The position numbers and the translations under genes were made by a program. Below are positions 9,272 through 22,422 of a stretch of 64,000 nucleotides of DNA, one piece after another. The notes under the pieces are model-generated. The model saw only the letters and a list, made by a program, of their open reading frames with translations. It was not told the DNA's origin and made no database searches. The stretch is from an uncultured Alphaproteobacteria bacterium (lineage in GTDB: Bacteria > Pseudomonadota > Alphaproteobacteria > Caulobacterales > Caulobacteraceae): positions 1 to 64,000 of the forward strand of contig CAIOSI010000017.1 of NCBI GenBank assembly GCA_903860975.1, given 5' to 3'. How positions within the stretch are numbered: the first letter of the stretch is position 1; each line of letters starts with the position of its first letter.

Positions 9272-9610
9272 ATGAAGCTCCTTACTCTTGCGGCCGCTTG
9301 CGCCGCTCTCGTCACCCTTTCCACCGCGCCGGCATTTGCAGCTGATTCTGTCGTCGCCAAATTGGCACAGCCCCTTCCGCAAGCGATGAAGTTCATTGCC
9401 GGCGACGCTGTGTTCAGCTGCGATGGTGACACCTGTGTCGCTCGCACGCCGACATCGACGACTTTCGCGACTTCGACCTGCAAGGTTGTTGCAGCCAAGG
9501 TTGGCGCACTGGTCTCCTACGCCGGTGAAAAGGCGATGGACGACACTCGTCTGAACGCCTGCAACAGCGTGGCGGTGGCTCGCGCCGCCGGCCCGCAGAT
9601 GGCCAAATAA
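9272..9610 (+). CDS. Small exported protein, CC_3452-like family
   Basis: A 112-aa exported protein. A classical signal peptide (MKLLTLAAACAALVTL...) ends near APAFAAD. The mature part carries the pattern CDGDTCVARTPTSTTFATSTCKVVAAKVG in which four cysteines could form two disulphides, then a C-terminal LNACNSVAVARA segment. This resembles the small CC_3452-type family of Caulobacter and sphingomonads, whose function is unknown to me. ATG 9272 follows a GGAGGG site. It is closed by a strong terminator at 9664-9698. The family match is from memory and should be treated as moderate. Confidence 0.7.
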   Translation: MKLLTLAAACAALVTLSTAPAFAADSVVAKLAQPLPQAMKFIAGDAVFSCDGDTCVARTPTSTTFATSTCKVVAAKVGALVSYAGEKAMDDTRLNACNSVAVARAAGPQMAK

Positions 9611-9663
9611 TAGTCTGCAAGCTCTTCAGTCTCCCAGCAGCTCCGTTGCCGAGCTTCTGAACT

Positions 9664-9698
9664 GGGCGTCGGTCTTCAGATCGACGCCCTTTCTTTTT
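9664..9698 (+). terminator. Rho-independent terminator
   Basis: A perfect 8-bp stem GGGCGTCG/CGACGCCC (9664-9671 and 9682-9689) with a 10-nt loop, followed immediately by TTTCTTTTT. It ends the transcript of the small exported gene. The decayed group II intron begins inside its T-tract. Confidence 0.85.
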
Positions 9699-10030
9699 GC
9701 GCCCAGCATGGGCGCATTCTTGTGGGTGAAAATCCCATCGTGAGCTGATCACGGCGAGCGAAGTGAAGCGCAACTGCGTGAGGGCGACCGAGCGTGGGAA
9801 GGAAGCGTCGAGCGAAGCTGCGGGCCTATGAATAAGAACTGGATATGAGGCGTTGCCGACCAGGGCGAGCGGGCTATGAACCGCGAAGCTCTTGTGACCA
9901 AGGGGGCGCGGCGTAGATCCAGCGGTCATGCAGTGAAGGCGTGCGTTCTTACCTGGGGGGATCTCGCTTCATGCTGACCTGCGCGGTGAGAGAAAACAAA
10001 CTCTGTGACGAAACGTCAGCTCCAAGGAAG
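9697..10030 (+). mobile_element. Remnant of a group II intron (5-prime ribozyme part, no RT)
   Basis: The stretch opens with TGCGCCCAGCATGGGCGC, close to the GTGCG-type 5-prime end of bacterial group II introns with the first G changed to T. It continues with blocks typical of domains I-III: GTGGGTGAAAATCCCAT, GAAGTGAAGCGCAACTGCG, GATATGAGGCGTTGCCGACC, GGCGCGGCGTAGATCCAGCGG and TTACCTGGGGGGATCTCGC. It fades near GACGAAACGTCAGC, where the reverse transcriptase gene would normally begin. No reverse transcriptase and no domain V hairpin is seen, so it should be inactive. Recognition rests on recalled consensus blocks, not on a covariance search. Confidence 0.6.
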
Positions 10031-10199
10031 CGCCCCTTGTGTTGCGGCGCGGGAGGTCGCGTGCTATCAGGCGCGCGGCTTTGGGCGGGGGGTCTTTGAG
10101 ACCTTTGTGCTCGCTGTGCTTTTTCCAAGCACTATCAAGCCTTTAAGGCTGCTGCGGAATCCCGCGGCGGCTCCCTAGACGCACCAGGCGGACAGTTAA

Positions 10200-12292
<2,093 letters not shown>

Positions 12293-12322
12293 GCGCCGGC
12301 GCAAGGGAGCAGGATCTAGGCG

Positions 12323-14755
<2,433 letters not shown>

Positions 14756-14756
<1 letters not shown>

Positions 14757-15019
14757 TGGCCGATAAGCTCCACTTTTCGCTGGTCTCTCCGGAGCGTGAG
14801 CTCTTCTCTGGGCTCGTCGACCAGGTCGATGCGCCAGGCTCCGAGGGGGATTTCGGAGTCTTGGCCGGCCACGCACCGTTCATGACCGCTCTGCAGGAAG
14901 GGCCCGTGCGCGTGCACAACAATGGCCAGATCACGACCTTCGACGTGCGCGGCGGCTTTGCCGATGTCACGCCCGACGGTTTGACCGTGCTTGCAGAGCA
15001 TGCGGTTGAGGCAGTCTGA
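14756..15019 (+). CDS. atpC: F1 ATP synthase epsilon subunit, short form
   Basis: An 87-aa epsilon subunit that overlaps the atpD stop by one base (TGATG). It contains the N-terminal beta-sandwich (LHFSLVSPERELFSG, GDFGVLAGHAPFMT) that contacts the rotor. It ends where the C-terminal helical hairpin would start in the usual 130-140-aa form. That hairpin inhibits ATP hydrolysis, so this form should lack the standard epsilon brake. Short forms are common in the group. A weak GC hairpin at 15042-15062 follows it. Confidence 0.95.
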
Positions 15020-15110
15020 ATTATAGTCGTAATTTAGCCCTCGGCGGGTCTTGCTTCCGCCGTTGGCCTCTCGTTTTATGACCCGCCGAAACGTCAGGGA
15101 AACCGTCTAG

Positions 15111-15800
15111 ATGCGCATCGCCCTCGCCAGCCTGTTCGCCGCCGCGGCCTTTGTTTCCGGGGCCCAGGCGCAGACGCCTGCCCCGCAACCAGAGGCGCCG
15201 CCCGCGGCACCTGCTGCAACGCCCGCCCCTTCCGCGCCAACTCCTGATGCGGCCTCCGCGCCTGCTGCGACCCCTGCGGCACCGGCGGCCGAGGCTCCGC
15301 CGACCCTGCCCACCACTGGCGATGGCGCCGCCATTATCTCTGTCATCGAGAAGATTTGCGTGCCGCTCGTCCGCGGGGGCAATTTGGATGACATCGCAAA
15401 GGCCAATGCTGCGACCTTCGGTCTAAAAAAGAACCGCCGTGACAGCACCTGGCAAATGCCCCTTGGCACCGGGAAGGATTTCAGCATCTCCTTTGCCGCG
15501 CCAGGGGTGAACAAGGACGTGTGCCGCGGCGAGATCCACTATGCCGTGAACGATGAAAAGCCGATCGTCACTGCAATCAATATCTGGTCCTTCCTGCATC
15601 AACCGGAGCTGGTCCTGCAGGCGAACTACGTGGCCGTTGACCCCGACGGCGTAAAGCGCGTGCGCAAGTCGTGGGAGCATTTTGACGCCACGAACTCGAC
15701 GGCGGTTAATTTCTCGACTTGGACCAAGCCGGACGATACCTCGCTAAACGCCAAATATTCGACGGGCGAGCTCTACTACCAGGAACGCAAGCTCCCATGA
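15111..15800 (+). CDS. Exported protein with Ala/Pro-rich linker, unknown function
   Basis: A 229-aa protein with a signal peptide (MRIALASLFAAAAFVSGAQAQ), then about 45 residues of Ala/Pro-rich low-complexity sequence, then a globular domain of about 150 residues with IEKICVPLVRGGNLDD, WQMPLGTGKDFSI and NIWSFLHQPELVLQANYVA. The Pro/Ala linker suggests a periplasmic domain set away from the membrane or wall. I do not recognise the family. It follows the atp operon in the same direction after 91 bp and overlaps the next small membrane protein by four bases, so those two are coupled. Confidence 0.75.
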   Translation: MRIALASLFAAAAFVSGAQAQTPAPQPEAPPAAPAATPAPSAPTPDAASAPAATPAAPAAEAPPTLPTTGDGAAIISVIEKICVPLVRGGNLDDIAKANAATFGLKKNRRDSTWQMPLGTGKDFSISFAAPGVNKDVCRGEIHYAVNDEKPIVTAINIWSFLHQPELVLQANYVAVDPDGVKRVRKSWEHFDATNSTAVNFSTWTKPDDTSLNAKYSTGELYYQERKLP

Positions 15801-16048
15801 TCTGGACGGACGCCGCGGGTCTCGCTGGTGTCCTGATGATCCTGGCGGCCTACGCCGGCTCCGCGCTGGGCCACCTTGATCCAAAGGGGTTTCAGTCGTT
15901 GCTCGGCAATTTCGTGGGCGCGTGTGGAATCCTGGCTTCACTGCTATTCGGTGCCTTCAACCTTTCAGCGAGCATAATGGAAGGCTCGTGGGCGTTGGTT
16001 GCCCTAGCGGGTCTCTTGCGATTGGCGATTCTCAGGCGGCGAGGCTGA
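15797..16048 (+). CDS. CBU_0592-like small membrane protein
   Basis: An 83-aa integral membrane protein with three hydrophobic segments (residues 4-22, 32-53 and 60-76) and the motif LGHLDPKGFQSLLGNFVGA, close to the CBU_0592-type family. Function unknown. Its ATG overlaps the stop of the preceding exported protein (ATGA at 15797-15800). Its last 17 bases overlap, tail to tail, the 3-prime end of the minus-strand hydrolase. Confidence 0.78.
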   Translation: MIWTDAAGLAGVLMILAAYAGSALGHLDPKGFQSLLGNFVGACGILASLLFGAFNLSASIMEGSWALVALAGLLRLAILRRRG

Positions 16049-16793
16049 CCGTCTCGGTTAGCCACCGAAGTGCCATCTCCGCCACCTGGTCCCAGCCTGG
16101 CTCGCCAACGAGCCAGTGGCTCATCTGGGGCATCACCTTTAACGTCGCCCCGATGCGATTTGCGACGGCCTTGGCCGTCGCGGCGGAGTGAACCACATCG
16201 CCCTGGCCCGCAATCACCAGGGATGGTGCGCCGATCGCCCCGGGTCCGACACTCGTGCTCATGAAGGGATCAAGCCACCAATTCAGGGTCTCGCGAACAG
16301 CCATTGCGCTTTCAGGGCGAAGGCGAAGGACCGCTGCCTCTTGCTCAGCTCGGGGCAATCGATCGAGGCTATAGGTCCGCATTAGGCTTTTGTCCGGCTG
16401 CAACGCACCCGAAGAAAACGCCCCGATCATTTGCACCCCAAAAGCGGTGGCGGCCTCTTCCAAGCTAGATCCCGTGACGCCCCACGGCGGGGAAGGCGCC
16501 AGCAACACCAGAGCCTTGATATTTGCCTTCTTCGCCGCGAGTTGGGCCACCAGTCCGCCCATCGAATGGCCCAGCAAAATGGGCGGCTCTGGTAGCTCAG
16601 CGCACAACTTGGCGATATCAGTGGCATAGTCAGTCATTGAGACGCCTACGACGGCGCCGCTCGGCTCTTCTGCGCCATGCCCTCGCAGGTCCGGCGCCAG
16701 CACCTCCAATCCAGCCGCCTCAAATGGCGCGCGGAAGCGATCGAAGGTCCAGCCGCCGCAGAAGGCGCCGTGCACCATGACGATGGTGGTCAT
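16032..16793 (-). CDS. Alpha/beta hydrolase
   Basis: A 253-aa alpha/beta-hydrolase. The N-terminal strand and oxyanion region read MVHGAFCGGWTFDRF. The nucleophile elbow is GHSMGG, the acid is in VIAGQGDVV and the histidine in MPQMSHWLVGE. The substrate cannot be inferred; small esters or lactones are usual in this family. ATG 16793 follows GAGGAACGA. It lies downstream of rppH on the same strand with a 39-nt gap. Confidence 0.85.
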   Translation of the reverse strand: MTTIVMVHGAFCGGWTFDRFRAPFEAAGLEVLAPDLRGHGAEEPSGAVVGVSMTDYATDIAKLCAELPEPPILLGHSMGGLVAQLAAKKANIKALVLLAPSPPWGVTGSSLEEAATAFGVQMIGAFSSGALQPDKSLMRTYSLDRLPRAEQEAAVLRLRPESAMAVRETLNWWLDPFMSTSVGPGAIGAPSLVIAGQGDVVHSAATAKAVANRIGATLKVMPQMSHWLVGEPGWDQVAEMALRWLTETVSLAA

Positions 16794-16832
16794 TCGTTCC
16801 TCATTTCGCGCCAATTGGCCGCACCGGGCCTG

Positions 16833-17321
16833 TCAGCTGCTTCGCTCCGAGGCAAAGCTTCCGAAGACTTCGACGACCCGCTCGTAGGCCACCTTCTTGA
16901 AGGGCACGATCATCTTGGCCGCCTCTGCCAGTCGCGCCCAGCGCCAGTCGTCGAATTCAGGCGGGCCATGGCCGAATAAATCGAATTCCGTGTCCTCGCC
17001 ATCGAACCCGAAGGCAAACCAGACTTGTTTTTGGCCCTTCCACCCTCCCAGGCGCTTCGCGCCGCCGTGGCCGGGGGGGAAATCGTAGGCCACCCAGTCG
17101 TCTGTCCGTCCGAGAAAGGTCACGCTGCGCGCGCCAGTCTCTTCGGCCAATTCACGCCGCGCCGCCGTTTCCAGATCTTCACCAGGATCGACGCCCCCTT
17201 GCGGGAATTGCCAGTTGTGCGGCCCAGGCGTGCTGGCACGGCGTCCCAACCACACGCGTCCATCTCTGTGGAATAGGACAACGCCCACGTTCGGCCGATA
17301 GAGCTCAAGGTCCAGGGTCAT
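16833..17321 (-). CDS. rppH: RNA pyrophosphohydrolase (Nudix)
   Basis: A 162-aa RppH/NudH-type Nudix hydrolase that removes pyrophosphate from the 5-prime end of mRNA and so starts RNase E-dependent decay. The start RPNVGVVLFHRDGRVWLGRR is characteristic. The Nudix box GGVDPGEDLETAARRELAEE (residues 42-61) is complete. The C-terminal VVEVFGSFA is usual for RppH. It sits 20 nt downstream of the divergent polysaccharide deacetylase, as in many alphaproteobacteria. Confidence 0.95.
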   Translation of the reverse strand: MTLDLELYRPNVGVVLFHRDGRVWLGRRASTPGPHNWQFPQGGVDPGEDLETAARRELAEETGARSVTFLGRTDDWVAYDFPPGHGGAKRLGGWKGQKQVWFAFGFDGEDTEFDLFGHGPPEFDDWRWARLAEAAKMIVPFKKVAYERVVEVFGSFASERSS

Positions 17322-17341
17322 TCCCCTAAACTCTTAGCGCA

Positions 17342-18505
17342 TCAATGCGTAAGAGCCGAGACCGGAGCGAGCTGAAAGCCGCGCTGATCCAGGCTGCGCG
17401 ACCACTGGGCGACCTTCTCCAGAGTTACAGGATAAGCCAAGCCCGATCCTTGGGATTGGCCGCGCTGCAAGGCGGCAGCTTCCAGGGCTAACAGCTGCTG
17501 GTCGATGGCCGTCTGATTGAGTTGATCGTCGATCACTCGTTCTGCCGATCCTCGGACCAAGCCTGGGCCAACACGTCTTGCTGCAGCGCCGTCATCGATG
17601 AAGGCCAAGCCACGCCCGTGCAGGGCGTTTGCAAAGATCTGGTAGGCACCGTCTGAGGCCAGAAACTTCGAGCCGAGGTTGTTGGTTACGCCGAAATATC
17701 CGGTTGCGCGCGCAAGGACCGCCTCGAGGCGCTTTACCGTGTCCGAGGCTTGGCCGGCGGCCATAAGGGTCAGAGGCCCCGGATCATTGTCAGGATAGTC
17801 CACCGGCTCCATTGGGACGGCGAGCAGAACTTCGTGGCCGTGAGCGCGAGCCATGTCGATCCAGCCCTGCAAACCTTCAGCGTAGGGACTGAAGGACAGG
17901 GTGATCTCCGCGGGTAGGGTTTCAATCGCAGCCTGGGTGGCGCGACTGTTCAGGCCAAGGCCGCCGATCACCAGAGCCACCCTAGGTCGACCGTTCCCCA
18001 GAAACGGTCGCCGATAAGCCCCAAAAGGCGTCCGGCCATCCGTGGCGATGATCGGCATGGGTCCAGCAGGTCCGGGTGCGAAGAATCCAGCGATCGGCGC
18101 AGGTGGAAGCGGTGCGCCGGGTAGCGGAGGGGCAAGCACCTTGTCTGGCCGGTTCCAGCTTGCCCCGGTGAGCGGGGCCAGCGGCCCCTCCGATAGGCGG
18201 ATGACGTCGAGGGTGACGCGCGCGTGTCCGTTGAGGGGAGCCAAGGCCTCCCGCCATCCCTGAGGTGCATGGCGCAGCGCGCTGACGAGAGAAACGCGCA
18301 CGCGGGTGGGATTGTGGTTCGGGGCACCAAGCGTCTTGACCAGGCCCACTGCTGCGCCGAGCAGCAGTAGCGCGGCGGCAATCAATCCGACATAGCGGTT
18401 GGAGGCGAGACTCTTCAGCGTCCCACCGCCCGCCAAGATCGGCAGACGAGGCATCGAAAGGCGGGGAAGGGCGATCGTGGCCAAGGCTTTCGTGCTCCTG
18501 GACAA
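17342..18505 (-). CDS. Divergent polysaccharide deacetylase (YibQ-like)
   Basis: A 387-aa membrane-anchored protein. A hydrophobic segment near residues 38-57 is followed by a Pro-rich linker and a C-terminal DUF610/YibQ divergent polysaccharide deacetylase domain, with VALVIGGLGLNSRATQAAIETLP, LSFSPYAEGL and LLAVPMEP. The fold resembles NodB deacetylases, but family members lack clear metal-site conservation, so activity is uncertain. It belongs to the conserved set with ctpA, the EnvC-like gene and rppH. The start at 18505 lacks a strong ribosome site, so it may begin slightly downstream. Confidence 0.85.
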   Translation of the reverse strand: MSRSTKALATIALPRLSMPRLPILAGGGTLKSLASNRYVGLIAAALLLLGAAVGLVKTLGAPNHNPTRVRVSLVSALRHAPQGWREALAPLNGHARVTLDVIRLSEGPLAPLTGASWNRPDKVLAPPLPGAPLPPAPIAGFFAPGPAGPMPIIATDGRTPFGAYRRPFLGNGRPRVALVIGGLGLNSRATQAAIETLPAEITLSFSPYAEGLQGWIDMARAHGHEVLLAVPMEPVDYPDNDPGPLTLMAAGQASDTVKRLEAVLARATGYFGVTNNLGSKFLASDGAYQIFANALHGRGLAFIDDGAAARRVGPGLVRGSAERVIDDQLNQTAIDQQLLALEAAALQRGQSQGSGLAYPVTLEKVAQWSRSLDQRGFQLAPVSALTH

Positions 18506-18576
18506 GAGCTTGCCAAAACAGAATTAACGAGGGCTTCTCATAGCTCCATTTGGGTTAATTTTCCCGGCGTTCGCCT

Positions 18577-19962
18577 TTACTTGGGCGTCGGCGTCTTGAC
18601 CTCGGCGACCTTGGCTTTCGACAAAATGCCAGCCAGACGCGCGCTCGGCACCGAAATCTTCGGTGTGGCTGCCACCGAGCCATACTTCAGCACGTCCTCG
18701 GCGCGCGCCAACTGGAAGTCCTTCTTGACGTCGAATCCTTCCGGCGGGGCCTCGGCTGGGACGTGGGCAGCTTTGCGAATCTTGCCTTCGTCGGCGTTCA
18801 GCGCGTTCTTGAACGAGGCCTCGGAGAAACCAAAGGCGCGATTGGCGATTTCTTGGGCCTCTTCCCGCGTGGACGCGACCTCCAGGTCCGGCTCGATCCC
18901 TGTCTTCTGGATCGATCGGCCAGATGGCGTGTAGTAGCGCGCCGTGGTCAGCTTCAGGGCACCGTCCAGTCCGCCCCTAAGCGGAATTACGGTTTGCACC
19001 GAGCCTTTGCCGAAGCTGGTCAGGCCAACGATCGCTGCACGCTTGCGGTCCTGAAGGGCACCAGCGACGATTTCGGCGGCAGAGGCCGTGCCTGGATCGA
19101 TCAAAACGACGATTGGCAGGCCGTTGGTGATGTCGCCTGGACGGGCGTTATAACGCTCCACGTCGCGAGGATCACGGCCGCGTTGGCTGACGATTTCGCC
19201 ACCTTCCAGGAACAGGTCCGATATGCTGACCGCCTGATCGAGCAGGCCACCCGGATTGCGGCGCAGATCCAAGATCAGGCCCTTCATGTGCGGGTTCTTG
19301 CCTTTAATCTCGGCAAAAGCGGCCTGGGCCTCGTCGGTGGTCTTCTCGTTGAAGCCCGAGACCCTGAGGATTCCATAGTCCCCGTCGAGCTTCGCGACCG
19401 CTGTCTTCTGCTTAATGATCTCGCGAACCAACTTGACGTCGAACGGGTCGGACTTTTCGCGTGCGATGGTGAGCGTAACAGTCTCACCGGGCTTGCCGCG
19501 CATCTGCTTGACGGCATCGCTAACCGACAGGCCCAGCACGCTGTCACCGTTTACCGCGGTGATGTAGTCGCCAGGCTTCAGTCCGGCCTTTGCGGCAGGC
19601 GTTTCATCGATCGGCGAGATGATCTTGACCACGCCATCTTCAGTGGTGACCTCTAGCCCCAGGCCACCATATTCGCCGCGCGTCTGATCGCGCATGTCGT
19701 CGAAGCCGGCTGGGTCGAGGTAGTTGGAATGCGGATCAAGTGAGGTCAGCATTCCATCAAGGGCGGCGTGGATCAGCTTGGTGTCGTCCACCGGTGCGAC
19801 ATACTGCCGCTCGACGATGTCCAGCACGTCGCCAAAAAGCCCGAGCATTCGGTAGGTATTGGCCTTAGGCGTGACGGCGGCCATGGCGTGCTGGCTCACA
19901 TAGGCCATGGAGCCTGCGCCGAGCACAAAGGCCGAAACGCCGATCAGGAGGTACTTCTTCAT
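18577..19962 (-). CDS. ctpA: S41-family C-terminal processing protease
   Basis: A 461-aa exported serine protease of the CtpA/Prc type. A signal sequence (MKKYLLIGVSAFVLGAG) is followed by a PDZ domain (GGLGLEVTTEDG to GDYITAVNG) and the S41 catalytic domain, with Ser in GTASAAEIVAGAL and Lys in GKGSVQTV. A C-terminal linker ends in KTPTPK. Such proteases trim periplasmic and wall-associated proteins. ATG 19962 was chosen because the signal peptide starts there; the frame is open upstream to 20058. Confidence 0.93.
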   Translation of the reverse strand: MKKYLLIGVSAFVLGAGSMAYVSQHAMAAVTPKANTYRMLGLFGDVLDIVERQYVAPVDDTKLIHAALDGMLTSLDPHSNYLDPAGFDDMRDQTRGEYGGLGLEVTTEDGVVKIISPIDETPAAKAGLKPGDYITAVNGDSVLGLSVSDAVKQMRGKPGETVTLTIAREKSDPFDVKLVREIIKQKTAVAKLDGDYGILRVSGFNEKTTDEAQAAFAEIKGKNPHMKGLILDLRRNPGGLLDQAVSISDLFLEGGEIVSQRGRDPRDVERYNARPGDITNGLPIVVLIDPGTASAAEIVAGALQDRKRAAIVGLTSFGKGSVQTVIPLRGGLDGALKLTTARYYTPSGRSIQKTGIEPDLEVASTREEAQEIANRAFGFSEASFKNALNADEGKIRKAAHVPAEAPPEGFDVKKDFQLARAEDVLKYGSVAATPKISVPSARLAGILSKAKVAEVKTPTPK

Positions 19963-20054
19963 CGCCAACCTTAGGCTCCCTGTCGGCACCACCTCATTGG
20001 GATGGTGCCGTCTTAATGATGCGGCCCTCTCAAGCGTCCCACGAATAGGCCCGC

Positions 20055-20933
20055 TCAACCCGCTTTTTTTAGCCAGCGTCCCGGGTCGACTGGGACGCCT
20101 TGGTTTCGAACCTCCAGGTAGAGTTCCCGGGAGGCTCTTGCTCCGTCTGCCCGACTGTTGGACAAACCGCCGTTCGGTGATTGTCGGCCATCAGGCATGA
20201 ATCCGACACCTTCACCTGCCGCGACAGATTGCCCGACCGCGACGTTGGTGTGGTCCAAGCCAGCAAGCACAAGATGGTAACCGCCGGCCAGTCTTAATAT
20301 CAAGATGACTCCCCATCCCTTCACGGGGCCGACATATTGCACATACCCCGGACCAGGACTGGCAACCCGGGCCCCGCCGACGGTGGCGAAGGTTATGCCG
20401 TTGGCGCGTCCGCCACTGCTCAGCCGCTCGCCGAAGCGTCGTACAACAACTCCAGGGGCAGGCGTATCGAGGCTTTGCGGCGGGGTGATGGCTGCTTCAG
20501 GGAGGCGCGAAAGCGAAGCCGGACCGCGTAAAGCTGGCGGCGGGTTTGCCTCGGCTTGTTCGCTCTCATTGGTGAACAGCGCCTCGCTTTCCACCGCGGC
20601 TAGCCTGCGCTGCCGCATCATCTCGCTGGCCTCGTGCGCATATCCGCTGGCCCGCAGCTGCAGCTCGGGCGTCATGGCTTTGACCAAAATGGCGGCGCGC
20701 ACGGCGTCCTTCGCGTCCTTAGGACTGACCAGCAGGGCTGGTGGTGGATCGCGCTTCAGCTGCTCCAACACAGACAGCAGGCGGGCAAGCTGGCTCATGT
20801 TGCGGGCTTGCTCGACTGAGAGCTCCGTTTCTTCCACGTTCAGCCTAGCCAGGCGCTCACCCGTGGCCGCAAGCGCCACTGCGCCCAGCGTCAGGGCGGC
20901 AAGTGTCGTGGTAAGGATCAGGCCGCGCTTCAT
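20055..20933 (-). CDS. EnvC-like murein hydrolase activator (degenerate LytM domain)
   Basis: A 292-aa exported protein with a signal peptide, a helical region (about residues 25-110) and a C-terminal LytM/M23 fold (GITFATVGGARVASPGPGYVQYVGPVKGWG, then HLVLAGLDHTNVAVGQ). The last motif reads LYLEVRNQGVPVDPGRWL where active enzymes have HxEVR, so the metal-binding histidine is missing. This matches EnvC-type activators of amidases rather than an active endopeptidase. The coiled coil is shorter than in E. coli EnvC. It is encoded between rlmH and ctpA, the usual alphaproteobacterial order. Confidence 0.87.
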   Translation of the reverse strand: MKRGLILTTTLAALTLGAVALAATGERLARLNVEETELSVEQARNMSQLARLLSVLEQLKRDPPPALLVSPKDAKDAVRAAILVKAMTPELQLRASGYAHEASEMMRQRRLAAVESEALFTNESEQAEANPPPALRGPASLSRLPEAAITPPQSLDTPAPGVVVRRFGERLSSGGRANGITFATVGGARVASPGPGYVQYVGPVKGWGVILILRLAGGYHLVLAGLDHTNVAVGQSVAAGEGVGFMPDGRQSPNGGLSNSRADGARASRELYLEVRNQGVPVDPGRWLKKAG

Positions 20934-21398
20934 TCAATCGCGATGATAGGGCGAACCGCCCAGGATGGTCATGGCCCGATAGACTTGTTCGGCCAACATG
21001 GCCCGCGCCATCGCGTGCGGCCAGGTCTGCGGACCGAACGCGAGTTTCCCGTTGGCCTGGGCGAGGAGTTCGGGCGCAAGCCCATCGGCCCCACCGATCA
21101 GAAAGACCAGACGTCGCACGCCGCGGTCTCGCAAAGTTGCGATCTCCGCGGCGAAGGCGCGCGAAGCCCGGGCTTGGCCATGCTCGTCGCAGGCGATGAC
21201 GTGTGCGTCGGTGAGATGGGATTGCAACGCCAAGGCCTCGGCGGACTTGCCTGGCTTGCGGCTTTCCACCTCCATCACCTCGATCGGCCCCAGACCCAGG
21301 GCGCGCCCGGCGTTGGTCGCCCTATCGACATAGGTCTTCACCAGCACCGTTTCAGGCGCGCGCGCGAGTTTGCCGATCGCGATGATGTTGATCTTCAA
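20934..21398 (-). CDS. rlmH: 23S rRNA pseudouridine-1915 N3-methyltransferase
   Basis: A 154-aa SPOUT methyltransferase that methylates pseudouridine 1915 in helix 69 of 23S rRNA. The family signatures are IIAIGKLARAPE, FLIGGADGLAPE and TWPHAMARAMLAEQVYRA near the C-terminal knot. The start is TTG 21398, where homologues begin (KINIIAIGKL). The open frame extends upstream to 21536, but that part is unlike the family. rsfS, which usually precedes rlmH, is absent here. Confidence 0.94.
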   Translation of the reverse strand: MKINIIAIGKLARAPETVLVKTYVDRATNAGRALGLGPIEVMEVESRKPGKSAEALALQSHLTDAHVIACDEHGQARASRAFAAEIATLRDRGVRRLVFLIGGADGLAPELLAQANGKLAFGPQTWPHAMARAMLAEQVYRAMTILGGSPYHRD

Positions 21399-21430
21399 GG
21401 CGGTCCCGCCGCTGAGTTGAAGGGACGAGT

Positions 21431-22009
21431 CTAGCGCTGCTGGGAGGGTTTGTCTTTCCGGGCAGCCGACCCCTTCTTCGCTGGCACCTTCATCGGCACA
21501 GTCTGAAGTGGCGGCAGGGGGGCAGCTTCGTCCCAAGCCTGCATCAGCGTCATAACCAGTTGACTAAGCGACTGGGAGGCGATGGCCGACCATCGATTGT
21601 TATGCTCGCAGATGATCCGCGCGCTTTCTTCCGCTTCGCTCTTCGGCTCTATGTCATTCCAAGCCTTGTCGTCGTTGTCTTTGTGCATCAAGGATGCGCC
21701 GAATCGCGAGTAAACGAAAAAGCTCTCCCAGCGGATTTTTCGGGTGGCGCAGTCGTATTCGTTGAGCGTCCGAACGTATCCCGGCTGCTGCGGGCCTCCG
21801 GAAACCAGATTGCGCTGCACGCTAATGCTCCAGGCGCGGCGCAGGTTTGCGCTATCGGGCACGTCTTCGACGGCGCTTGGATCGATGACCGTCACCACGT
21901 CCATTTCGGATCGAACGACCGCATAGGCAGCAGCCTGAGCGTTCGAGGCGTGGATGAAACCAGCGGGAATTAGCGCCAGGATCAGCAATGGTAGAGCTCG
22001 GCGCGCCAT
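21431..22009 (-). CDS. Exported protein of unknown function
   Basis: A 192-aa protein with a signal peptide (MARRALPLLILALIPAGFIHASNAQA). The domain that follows has a pair of strands (VVRSEMDVVTVID, RRAWSISVQRNLV), a conserved NEYDCATRKIRWESF segment, a second cysteine in RIICEHNNRW and a basic C-terminal tail. The strand-Trp/Tyr-Cys pattern faintly recalls small surface-adhesin-E-like proteins of Proteobacteria, but I would not name it. It ends 32 nt before the rlmH start on the same strand. Confidence 0.65.
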   Translation of the reverse strand: MARRALPLLILALIPAGFIHASNAQAAAYAVVRSEMDVVTVIDPSAVEDVPDSANLRRAWSISVQRNLVSGGPQQPGYVRTLNEYDCATRKIRWESFFVYSRFGASLMHKDNDDKAWNDIEPKSEAEESARIICEHNNRWSAIASQSLSQLVMTLMQAWDEAAPLPPLQTVPMKVPAKKGSAARKDKPSQQR

Positions 22010-22176
22010 TTTTCTCGTCTCGTCTCGTCACGACTTGGCGAGGAGGGCATAGCCTCTAACCCGTCAAACCTAGGTTACCGACCGCTCTAAGCCTTGCCGC
22101 CACGCCAATTCGGTGGAGGCTTCACTAGCCCTGCACCTCATCTGATTCGCAGCGCGAGCAACCTGGGAGAAAAGCC

Positions 22177-22371
22177 TTGAAATTCATCATCCTGGCGCTC
22201 ACGGCGACCGTCGCTTTGGCCTTATCGGCCAGCGTCACGTCGGCCGCGACGCATCATCGCCATCATGCGTCGCACGGTCATCACCGCGCGCACCATCCAG
22301 TCGGGCGCCATCACCGCCACGTCGGGCATCATCCGATGCATCATCACCGTCACCACCACCACGGCACCTAA
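22177..22371 (+). CDS. Exported His-rich small protein
   Basis: A 64-aa protein: a signal peptide of about 24 residues followed by a mature chain in which 21 of 40 residues are histidine, with Arg, Gly and Pro between. The composition suggests binding of Zn, Ni or Cu in the periplasm, but this is inference. The start is TTG 22177 behind a GGGAGA site; no ATG is available. No metal transport gene adjoins it. Confidence 0.6.
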   Translation: MKFIILALTATVALALSASVTSAATHHRHHASHGHHRAHHPVGRHHRHVGHHPMHHHRHHHHGT

Positions 22372-22422
22372 CCGACCCCGCCAGTCCTTGCCCGAGTGAC
22401 CTCTCCGGCGAGCCGCCTGGAC

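Noticed and set aside
15042..15062. CGGCGG/CCGCCG hairpin after atpC as a terminator
   Set aside because: Only a 6-bp stem without an adjacent T-run; too weak to list as a terminator.
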